NCBI GenBank assembly: GCA_947169455.1
Contig: CAMVPV010000102.1
Coordinates: 1-5,959, forward strand
Reading direction: 5' to 3'
DNA: 5,959 nucleotides
From: an uncultured Clostridia bacterium
Lineage (GTDB): Bacteria; Bacillota_A; Clostridia; Oscillospirales; Ruminococcaceae
Shown here one piece after another: positions 1 to 5,439 of the stretch. The notes below the pieces were generated by a model. That model saw only the letters and a program-made list of their open reading frames with translations, did not search any database and was not told the origin of the DNA. How positions within the stretch are numbered: position 1 is the first letter of the stretch; every line of letters begins with the position of its first letter. The position numbers were made by a program, and so were the translations under genes.

Positions 1-765
1 GGTCTTGTAGGAAAAGCGCTTATGGAAAAGCGTGCGATAATCACCAACGACCCATACAATGACCCGAATTTCAATCAGGAGGTCGATAAGAAGACCGGAT
101 ATGTCACAAAATCGATCCTCACTATGCCCGTTGCAAATATCAACGGCGAATTCATCGGTGCATATCAGGCAGTAAACAAACTCGGTGACGACGGGAAATT
201 CACTGAGGACGACGTAAACCGTCTCTCGCTTGCTGCTGTTATATGCGGTCTTTCGCTCGAATCGGAAGAATTCTATTCGGAATCGCACCACGACAAACTC
301 ACTCGTCTGAAGAACCGCATGGGCTTTTACAGCGACTTCTCAAAGAGATATTCCCGCTTCATAGAGAACGGTTCAAGGCTCAGCCTGTTTATCTGCGATA
401 TCGACAAGTTCAAGCGCGTCAACGATACATACGGGCACAATGCAGGTGACGACGTGCTGAGATCTACCGCCGGGATACTCGCGGAAAACTGCCGCGAGAC
501 AGACGGCATTTACCGCTGGGGCGGCGAGGAATTCATTATGATAATGACCGACGCAGATATGGATATGTGCGTCAACAAGGCAGAAGAGATACGCCTTAAA
601 GTTATGGATTCCGTCTGTCATTCGGAGAATGTCGATATCAAAGTCACACTCAGCTTCGGCGTTACAGAATTCGACCCCGCAATAAGCATCGAGGACAATA
701 TCAGCTCAGCGGATGAAAAGCTTTACGCTGCCAAGGAAGGCGGAAGAAACCGCGTGGTATTCTGA
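1..765 (+). CDS. GAF-GGDEF diguanylate cyclase, 5'-truncated by window edge
   Basis: The protein likely makes the second messenger cyclic di-GMP from two GTP. The frame is open to base 1, and the residues before the first ATG (base 22) already read as GAF domain, so that ATG is internal and the true start lies upstream. Counting from base 1, residues 1 to about 62 are the end of a GAF sensor domain with the NQEVDKKTGY...IL..PV pattern common in cyclase and phosphodiesterase GAFs. A helical linker follows, then a complete GGDEF domain (about 99-254). Metal ligands D133 and D135, the KFKRVND...GH..GD loop, the active-site GGEEF at 174-178 and the closing ADEKLYAAK..GRN segment are all present. 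RETD at 165-168, five residues before GGEEF, fits the product-inhibition I-site. All visible catalytic residues are intact, so an active cyclase is likely. The GAF ligand is unknown. The next gene starts 28 bases downstream on the same strand, probably in the same transcript. Confidence 0.93.
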   Translation, partial: GLVGKALMEKRAIITNDPYNDPNFNQEVDKKTGYVTKSILTMPVANINGEFIGAYQAVNKLGDDGKFTEDDVNRLSLAAVICGLSLESEEFYSESHHDKLTRLKNRMGFYSDFSKRYSRFIENGSRLSLFICDIDKFKRVNDTYGHNAGDDVLRSTAGILAENCRETDGIYRWGGEEFIMIMTDADMDMCVNKAEEIRLKVMDSVCHSENVDIKVTLSFGVTEFDPAISIEDNISSADEKLYAAKEGGRNRVVF

Positions 766-780
766 AACTGTCATCTTTGA

Positions 781-796
781 AGGAGGACATATTTTG
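781..796 (+). promoter_or_regulatory. Ribosome binding site that fixes a TTG start
   Basis: AGGAGG at 781-786 lies 7 bases before TTG at 794-796, ideal spacing. The in-frame ATG at 713 lies inside the GAF-GGDEF gene without such a site, and the later ATG at 815 has only a weak GAG upstream. TTG is therefore the best start for the acetyltransferase gene. Confidence 0.85.
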
Positions 797-1417
797 AAAA
801 AAGAGATCGACCCGATGAAAACTTCAAGGGCAGCTGCTTTCAAAATGTGGATGAATATCCCGAACCCAATGGTGACGTTTATAAAAACCATCGATGTGAC
901 TAACCTTGTCAGGATAAGCAGAAAAAAACATCTTAAATTCAATATGCTCATGGACTACTGTATAGGAAGAGCTGCCGCCGGCATAAGGGAATTCTACACG
1001 CTTCCGGTGGGAAACAAACTCATGCGGTACGATTCGATCGCAGTAAGCCTGATCATAAATAATAAAAAAGGCGGCATAAACAGCTGCGATATCCTTTTCA
1101 GCGAGGAACTGAAAAAATTCAACCGTGATTACAATAAATATACCTCACTTTGCTCGGTAAGATGCACAGACAGGGATCTGAACGATAACTGTATGGTGAT
1201 AGGTACTTCGGCAATTGTCGATACAGAACTTGACGGCGCAGTGGGGATATACAGCGGCATTTACAATAACCCGTATATCATCTGGGACAGATACAGAAAA
1301 AAGCTTTTCCGTTATTATCTCACTCTATCGTTTCAGTTTCATCATACACAGATGGACGGCAGACACGCAGGACAATTCCTCAACAGTCTGCAAACGGAGA
1401 TCAACAGACTGAAATAA
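794..1417 (+). CDS. CatA-like O-acetyltransferase (chloramphenicol acetyltransferase family)
   Basis: This 207-residue protein, close to the usual 210-220 of the family, belongs to the chloramphenicol acetyltransferase fold, which moves an acetyl group from acetyl-CoA to a hydroxyl as a trimer in the cytoplasm. The signature HHTQMDG at residues 183-189 supplies the catalytic histidine (H184) and the structural aspartate (D188). The upstream PYIIWDRY (160-167) matches the family's P-x-x-W-G-K-Y region. The N-terminus begins IDPMKTSRAAAF and lacks the W-x-RKEHF pattern of true chloramphenicol resistance enzymes. The natural substrate is thus probably something else, perhaps a sugar or small metabolite, and a resistance call is not supported. 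The TTG start follows a strong ribosome binding site 28 bases after the GGDEF gene, so the pair is likely co-transcribed. A strong terminator follows the stop directly. Confidence 0.85.
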   Translation: MKKEIDPMKTSRAAAFKMWMNIPNPMVTFIKTIDVTNLVRISRKKHLKFNMLMDYCIGRAAAGIREFYTLPVGNKLMRYDSIAVSLIINNKKGGINSCDILFSEELKKFNRDYNKYTSLCSVRCTDRDLNDNCMVIGTSAIVDTELDGAVGIYSGIYNNPYIIWDRYRKKLFRYYLTLSFQFHHTQMDGRHAGQFLNSLQTEINRLK

Positions 1418-1419
1418 GA

Positions 1420-1465
1420 AGACCCTCCGGAGTTTTTCAAATAGATTCCGGAGGGTCTCTTTTTT
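1420..1465 (+). terminator. Strong intrinsic terminator after the acetyltransferase gene
   Basis: A perfect 12-bp stem pairs AGACCCTCCGGA (1420-1431) with TCCGGAGGGTCT (1447-1458) around a 15-base loop, followed by a T run at 1460-1465. It starts three bases after the TAA stop. Read on the minus strand, the same hairpin is followed by TCTTATTTC, so it may also stop, less well, transcripts arriving from the convergent alpha-galactosidase operon. Confidence 0.93.
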
Positions 1466-1467
1466 AT

Positions 1468-1566
1468 GGCAATACCGCACAAAGCCAATTTTCAAAATAT
1501 TCGTAACGTAGGCAAGCCATTTTTGGAGCGTTACCATAGCAATTTTTTGTATTATGCGGTGTTGCC
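1468..1566. mobile_element. MITE-like 99-bp nested inverted-repeat element
   Basis: The ends are 12-bp terminal inverted repeats: GGCAATACCGCA (1468-1479) and TGCGGTGTTGCC (1555-1566), complementary except for one T/G position. Inside lie weaker matches (AAAAT 1494-1498 with ATTTT 1542-1546), a 6-bp arm pair (GTAACG 1503-1508 with CGTTAC 1529-1534) and a tip CCA-TTTT-TGG (1517-1526), all roughly centred on 1517-1521. TTTAT occurs directly on both flanks (1463-1467 and 1567-1571), which looks like a 5-bp target duplication. There is no coding potential of note. Terminal repeats plus a target duplication suggest a non-autonomous insertion. A structured RNA or a convergent-gene spacer hairpin remain possible, and the AT-rich flanks make a chance TTTAT repeat conceivable. 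Confidence 0.55.
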
Positions 1567-1567
1567 T

Positions 1568-3208
1568 TTATATATCGTATGATCTTATCGTGTAATTTCC
1601 GTCTTTCCCTATCGCTATCATAAGCTTGTCGTCACACAATTCAGCGGTAAGCACCTTCGCACCGGAAAGCTCCTTAATTTCTGATATGATACGCTTCTGC
1701 ACAGTGCCGTATTCCCCGAAATTATCCGAGGTGAACAGTACTCCGCCAGTGAGCGCGTTGATCTCTGCAAGACAGAGCTTCTGCTCGTCGGTGAGCGAAA
1801 TATTATTATACCGCAGCAGGAAAACATCGGGGTCATTGATAAATGCACGCCCGTTCAGCTGACGGCGGAACACAGAATTCAGCACGGTATTCTTCGTGCT
1901 CGGGCGCTCACGATGGAGCATCTGCATATACGCTTTGTCGTCCCAGTCAAGACTGACGTCCATTCCGACACGGCAGTAATCCACCTTGCCGAACGCAGAT
2001 GCGAGCGGAACTCCGCAGCCGAGTATCTTAGCATCGCCCGCATATTCACGCAGCATATCCATTGCATCGGACATCACCTCTCCGCGTGTCTTGTCCCTGC
2101 GCGGTATGATGCAGGCAGCATACAGAAAATCGAGCTTCAGAAGACGAAATCCCCATTCGTTAACGATAACATCAAATACATTGCGAAGATATCCGCGCAC
2201 GTTTTCGTTATATATATCCAGCGCATAGAACCCGCTCCAGTTGCTTCCACATTTCACGGGAGCCCCGTTTCTGCCGCGCAGGAGATAATTCTTTTCGTTC
2301 GCAAAAAGCGAAGATTTTTCCTCACACACGAACGGCGCGAGCCATATCCCCGGCGTCATTCCCGCATACTTTATCCTGTCCGCGACGTCCTTCATGGAGC
2401 CCGGGAATTTCGTTCTGTCGATGCAGAGCCAGTCCCCTACTGCAAGCTGATATCCATCGTCTATCTGGAACACGTCCGCCTTATATCCCGATTTTTCAAG
2501 ACCCTCAAGGTCTTTTTCTATTTTGTCTGCATTGATATCCTGATAGTGACGATACCAGCTCGTATATCCGAATATCGGCTCAGCGGGTGAAGGCTTTATC
2601 CCCATAAGTTCAAACCAGCGGTCAAACACCTCGTCCTCCCCGCCGCTGCCCAGATAGACACGCAGCCCCGCATAGCCTCCGGAAACATTGAGACCTTTGC
2701 ATTCCTTGGCGATCTTGATGGTATTATTTTCGGTGTCTGTTCTTATTATCGTAAATCCGTCCGATTCATTAAGCGAACCGATGAGATCGAATCTACCGAT
2801 GCCGTGACGGATATACCCGTAGGAAAACCCGTGCAGGCATCCCTTGCGGTGACTGTACCTGACAAACGAATAATCTCCGTAGGCATCGAGTACGTACTTA
2901 TCCGTGACCGGGGAAGGTATCCTGTCCGTTCCGCGCATTACGCCGCTCGTATCGTATTCGCAGCTGTCCGTCCAGGACCGATATCCGTTCATAAATATGC
3001 GCGCGTCCGCCGGAAATCTGTATTCAAATTCCGCTGTCAGTCTCACTATCTCTATCGGCGTTCTCGTCTTTATCTCCGCCGTGAAAATATCGTCCTTCCT
3101 TTCAATAAGAAGAGCTATCCTCTTGTTCTCGGTCGAGCTGCGGGTATTCACGGAGAATATTTTGCCGTTTATCTTATAGGAAAATTTTACGTTTTTCAGT
3201 TCAAACAT
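1568..3208 (-). CDS. GH36 alpha-galactosidase, cytoplasmic
   Basis: This 546-residue enzyme likely removes terminal alpha-1,6-linked galactose from sugars such as melibiose or raffinose-type oligosaccharides. Its length and motifs fit the short GH36 branch represented by the Thermotoga maritima enzyme. A beta-rich N-terminal domain (about 1-205) carries RSWTDS with W79, which in relatives reaches into the active site. The (beta/alpha)8 barrel begins near 213 with GYTSWYRHY and contains IDDGYQ (D250, D251). LLKLDFLYA gives the nucleophile D360 with K358, GCGVPLASAFGKVD carries C398, and CRVGMD gives R413 and the acid/base D417. A short C-terminal beta domain ends the protein. There is no signal peptide. 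The start chosen is ATG at 3208, behind GGGAG, rather than the ATG at 3229, which has no good ribosome site. It is the last gene of the operon, four bases after the transporter stop, so substrate is presumably imported first. Alpha-N-acetylgalactosaminidase activity cannot be excluded. Confidence 0.92.
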   Translation of the reverse strand: MFELKNVKFSYKINGKIFSVNTRSSTENKRIALLIERKDDIFTAEIKTRTPIEIVRLTAEFEYRFPADARIFMNGYRSWTDSCEYDTSGVMRGTDRIPSPVTDKYVLDAYGDYSFVRYSHRKGCLHGFSYGYIRHGIGRFDLIGSLNESDGFTIIRTDTENNTIKIAKECKGLNVSGGYAGLRVYLGSGGEDEVFDRWFELMGIKPSPAEPIFGYTSWYRHYQDINADKIEKDLEGLEKSGYKADVFQIDDGYQLAVGDWLCIDRTKFPGSMKDVADRIKYAGMTPGIWLAPFVCEEKSSLFANEKNYLLRGRNGAPVKCGSNWSGFYALDIYNENVRGYLRNVFDVIVNEWGFRLLKLDFLYAACIIPRRDKTRGEVMSDAMDMLREYAGDAKILGCGVPLASAFGKVDYCRVGMDVSLDWDDKAYMQMLHRERPSTKNTVLNSVFRRQLNGRAFINDPDVFLLRYNNISLTDEQKLCLAEINALTGGVLFTSDNFGEYGTVQKRIISEIKELSGAKVLTAELCDDKLMIAIGKDGNYTIRSYDI

Positions 3209-3222
3209 GATATCACACTCCC
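3206..3222 (-). promoter_or_regulatory. Ribosome binding site inside the end of the transporter gene
   Basis: GGGAG (minus strand, 3222 down to 3218) overlaps the last Pro-Gly-Val codons of the transporter and sits 9 bases before ATG at 3208-3206. It decides the alpha-galactosidase start and implies translational coupling with the transporter, whose TGA is at 3215-3213. Confidence 0.75.
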
Positions 3223-4619
3223 GGATCATCTGCGCTTATGCGCCTCAGGATCTTCTTTTCATCGTAACGGAGGAACACAATCCCGCCGAGCAGACAAAGC
3301 ACTGTTGCTATCGCAGCGGTGAGCCTGTAACCGAGCCCGTAGCCCTGTCCGCCTATCGGAACATCCTTATTTATCACTGCAACGCTCGTAAATATGAGCA
3401 TCGAAAGCGACTGTCCCATTTTGAACGCAAACGTCCTCGCTGCATAGAACATCCCCTGTCTGCTCTCACCGGTATCGAGCTTGTCTGCTTCAGAGATATC
3501 CGCGACTACTGCCTGCGGAAGTATCCCGAGTATAGCCATAGGCACAGCTGCAAGGACAGCTATCATAACGCCGTATGCGAATGCGGGTATCGGAGTAAGT
3601 CCCGCGAATGCGGTCACTAAAAACGTGAACGAAAAGAATATGAACGCGAAAGCTATCAGCTTTTTCTTTCCGAGCTTTTTTGCAAGGATATTCACCGGTG
3701 CATAGCATACCAGTGACATAGCCGTCATTATCGCAAAGAGCGGGAAGGTCATTCCGGAATCGAGCCCCATAAGCACTGTAATATAGAAGGAAAGACCTGT
3801 CTGGAAGAGCGTTAGTGCTATCCAGTACAGAATATCCGATGCCACGAACGTGCGGAAATCCTTGTTCCTGAATGTTGCCGCAAGCGATCTGAATGCGGGC
3901 GTTTCGGATGGCGTTGTGTCTGCATATACGTTCTCGTCGATGAGGAACGCCGGCACCAGCATACATATCATACCTACCGCAGAAAGTATGCCTATCGTAA
4001 GCCGGAAGCTGCCGGCATAGCCGAGCGAGCCCTCAAACATCCCGGCGATATTCGGGACGAGATACGCGAAAGCAGTTCCGAAAAAGTATGTCACGGATAT
4101 GAATGTGGAAAGATTGATGCGCGTTTCCTGTGTTCTGCCGAGTTCCGGGATAAGCGCATTGTATGGCGTGCAGTAGGCTGTCATGCAGAGGTAGAAAAGC
4201 ATCGCACAGATAAACAGCGATATCGTATTGACGGTACTCGTGCCGTTGACGGGAGACATGAACAGGAACACAGTTACTGCTGCGAAGGGTATCGCCGCCG
4301 CGCGCATGAAAGGTATCCTTCTGCCGAGCCTGTGCTTCAGACGATCGGATTTTCCGGCGATGAGCGGGTCGGTGACCGCATCGAAAATGCGCCCGAACGC
4401 TGTGATAAGCCCTATCGCGGTGAGCCCGAGGAATGTTCCCTGCGTGATGAAAACCGTCTGCCCCTTGGCAAGCTCCTCCTGGCTCGGCTGATAGAAGAAC
4501 ACCAGCCAGTTCGATACTATACCGGAAAGTATCGACCAGCCGAGCTGCCCTACCGCAAATATCCACAGCAATTTCTTTGAAGCCGTCTTTTTCTCAGAAG
4601 ATGAGATCTTATTTTCCAT
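3213..4619 (-). CDS. GPH-family sugar:cation symporter (MelB-like)
   Basis: This 468-residue inner-membrane carrier belongs to the glycoside-pentoside-hexuronide:cation symporter family of the major facilitator superfamily, related to MelB. It most likely brings in an alpha-galactoside with Na+ or H+. About twelve hydrophobic segments can be picked out (near 17-42, 62-80, 103-122, 130-150, 168-190, 203-228, 258-283, 290-312, 320-340, 346-372, 395-416 and 430-450). The family signature GRIFDAVTDPLIAGKSDR is at 76-93 with D80 and D84, the equivalents of MelB's cation and sugar-site aspartates, and is followed by GRR at 99-101. YNALIPEL at 153-160 and the ESRQGMFYA...K segment with K400 are also typical. 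The ATG start is preceded by a modest GGGG ribosome site, 26 bases after the regulator gene. Substrate assignment rests on the adjacent alpha-galactosidase, because GPH members carry many glycosides. Confidence 0.92.
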   Translation of the reverse strand: MENKISSSEKKTASKKLLWIFAVGQLGWSILSGIVSNWLVFFYQPSQEELAKGQTVFITQGTFLGLTAIGLITAFGRIFDAVTDPLIAGKSDRLKHRLGRRIPFMRAAAIPFAAVTVFLFMSPVNGTSTVNTISLFICAMLFYLCMTAYCTPYNALIPELGRTQETRINLSTFISVTYFFGTAFAYLVPNIAGMFEGSLGYAGSFRLTIGILSAVGMICMLVPAFLIDENVYADTTPSETPAFRSLAATFRNKDFRTFVASDILYWIALTLFQTGLSFYITVLMGLDSGMTFPLFAIMTAMSLVCYAPVNILAKKLGKKKLIAFAFIFFSFTFLVTAFAGLTPIPAFAYGVMIAVLAAVPMAILGILPQAVVADISEADKLDTGESRQGMFYAARTFAFKMGQSLSMLIFTSVAVINKDVPIGGQGYGLGYRLTAAIATVLCLLGGIVFLRYDEKKILRRISADDPGV

Positions 4620-4645
4620 AATACCGCCCCTTTACGTCTTGTGCA

Positions 4646-5302
4646 TCACGCTTTAAGATAGAATACCGCCGTATCTATCATCATTTCGAGTTCCTTTTCC
4701 GCGTCGGAAAAATCCTCCGACGGCAGCACCGCTCCGTTGATGAATTTCTTGCACATCTCCATGAGCGCGTGCGTGTATGTCTTGTAAAACAGTCCGAAAT
4801 CGATATTGCTCCGCACGGTGCCGTCATCACATCCTTTTTTGTATGCACGTTCAAGTACCGGATAGAAGTCGATCACCGAACCTTCATAACGCACAAGCTC
4901 GTCCTTCGGAACATTCTCGCGTATCACATAGCGGTCGAATTCTCCGAGAAGCTTCATGAAATCTTTATGCGCCTCGTACAGTACAACGAACATTCTCATC
5001 AGATCGGTCAGCTGTTTGATACCGGTCTGCGAGAGAAATATCTCCGAATCGAACATCCCGCCAAAAAGCTCACGCAGGTCATCCCACAGATAGGTCATAA
5101 CCTCGACTGCGACAGTCGTTTTTGTACCGTAATATCTGTACAGCGTTGCCACGCCCACTCCGCTCTGCTCTGCGATGTCTGTCATCTTCACATTCTCGAT
5201 GCCGTGTTCCAGAAAAAGGAGCGCTCCTGCCGAAAGGATGCTCTCCTCGCGGCGGCTTTTGAGATTTTCGGAAGAAAATTCAGAAGAAATCTCATTTCCC
5301 AC
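4646..5302 (-). CDS. TetR-family transcriptional regulator, likely repressor of both flanking units
   Basis: This 218-residue protein has the TetR plan: an N-terminal helix-turn-helix DNA-binding domain and an all-helical ligand and dimer domain (about 70-218) without recognisable similarity to a known ligand class. The helix-turn-helix runs about 41-64 and contains TDIAEQSGVGVATLYRYYGTK, with recognition-helix T53 and Y55 and the conserved K61. The start is GTG at 5302-5300, 8 bases after GGAGG. The ATG at 5317-5315 overlaps that ribosome site and has none of its own. The gene is the first of the operon with the symporter and alpha-galactosidase, 26 bases from the next start. Three palindromic operators lie directly upstream, overlapping its own promoter and that of the divergent gene, so autoregulation and repression of both directions are likely. 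The inducer may be an alpha-galactoside or its product. That is inference: sugar operons are more often run by LacI or AraC proteins. Confidence 0.92.
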   Translation of the reverse strand: MGNEISSEFSSENLKSRREESILSAGALLFLEHGIENVKMTDIAEQSGVGVATLYRYYGTKTTVAVEVMTYLWDDLRELFGGMFDSEIFLSQTGIKQLTDLMRMFVVLYEAHKDFMKLLGEFDRYVIRENVPKDELVRYEGSVIDFYPVLERAYKKGCDDGTVRSNIDFGLFYKTYTHALMEMCKKFINGAVLPSEDFSDAEKELEMMIDTAVFYLKA

Positions 5303-5317
5303 TTGACAAACCTCCAT
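5300..5317 (-). promoter_or_regulatory. Ribosome binding site that fixes a GTG start
   Basis: On the minus strand GGAGG (5315 down to 5311) is followed after 8 bases by GTG (5302-5300). The nearer ATG (5317-5315) shares its G with the GGAGG, so it cannot be served by that site. The spacer between GGAGG and GTG contains, on the other strand, the TTGACA of the plus promoter. Confidence 0.82.
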
Positions 5318-5331
5318 TTATGTGATAGACT
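5303..5331 (+). promoter_or_regulatory. Plus-strand promoter for the 5440 gene
   Basis: A perfect -35 TTGACA (5303-5308), a 17-bp spacer ending in TGA (extended -10 TG at 5323-5324) and the -10 TAGACT (5326-5331) predict a start of transcription near 5338 and a leader of about 100 bases. The -35 abuts the start codon of the regulator gene and the -10 lies inside the first operator. Confidence 0.8.
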
Positions 5332-5377
5332 ATCTATCAGTTGATAGATTAACTATCTCTTGATAGTAAGTCTATCA
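5323..5377. promoter_or_regulatory. Three phased TetR-type operators (O1, O2, O3)
   Basis: Three 17-bp inverted repeats of the form TGATAG-N5-CTATC(A/T) lie at 5323-5339 (O1), 5342-5358 (O2) and 5361-5377 (O3). Their centres, 5331, 5350 and 5369, are exactly 19 bp apart. O1 and O3 have perfect 6-bp arms; O2 ends in CTATCT and is one base off. O1 covers the plus -10, O3 covers the minus -10, and O2 sits between the two predicted transcription starts. The six half-sites alternate, so they can also be read as two CTATC-N-GATAG sites with a two-base centre (5334-5347 and 5353-5366), close to classical tetO. The adjacent TetR protein is the obvious ligand. Confidence 0.85.
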
Positions 5378-5397
5378 TACAATTTCGGTTTTGTCAA
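5369..5397 (-). promoter_or_regulatory. Minus-strand promoter for the regulator-transporter-galactosidase operon
   Basis: Read on the minus strand, TTGACA (5397 down to 5392), 17 bp ending in TGA, and TAGACT (5374 down to 5369) give a consensus-like promoter with an extended -10. Transcription should begin near 5362, leaving a leader of about 60 bases before the GTG start. The -10 is inside O3. Its elements are identical to those of the facing plus-strand promoter. Confidence 0.8.
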
Positions 5398-5439
5398 TAG
5401 TTTTTTCGTTACATTTACAATTTTTACGGAGGGATCGGA

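Noticed and set aside
713..793. Upstream ATG (713) as start of the acetyltransferase gene
   Set aside because: It lies inside the GGDEF coding region without a ribosome site, and the extra 27 residues look unlike the family. TTG at 794 has AGGAGG at 7 bases.
1325..1537. 70-codon minus-strand open frame across the terminator and the inverted-repeat element
   Set aside because: It crosses the terminator hairpin and the repeat element, has no ribosome site and no recognisable protein features.
1913..2590. 225-codon plus-strand open frame opposite the alpha-galactosidase
   Set aside because: It is a shadow of the conserved GH36 catalytic region, with no family resemblance and no ribosome site. 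The plus-strand frame at 2804-3322 is rejected for the same reason.
3209..3229. ATG at 3229 as start of the alpha-galactosidase
   Set aside because: It would overlap the transporter gene and has no well-spaced ribosome site. ATG at 3208 follows GGGAG and opens directly into the expected N-terminal domain.
5360..5406. Possible leader terminator (operator hairpin followed by a T run at 5400-5406) in the plus transcript
   Set aside because: The O3 hairpin (5361-5377) is more than 20 bases from the T run, and the ACAA/TTGT pairing closer to it is too weak for an intrinsic terminator.
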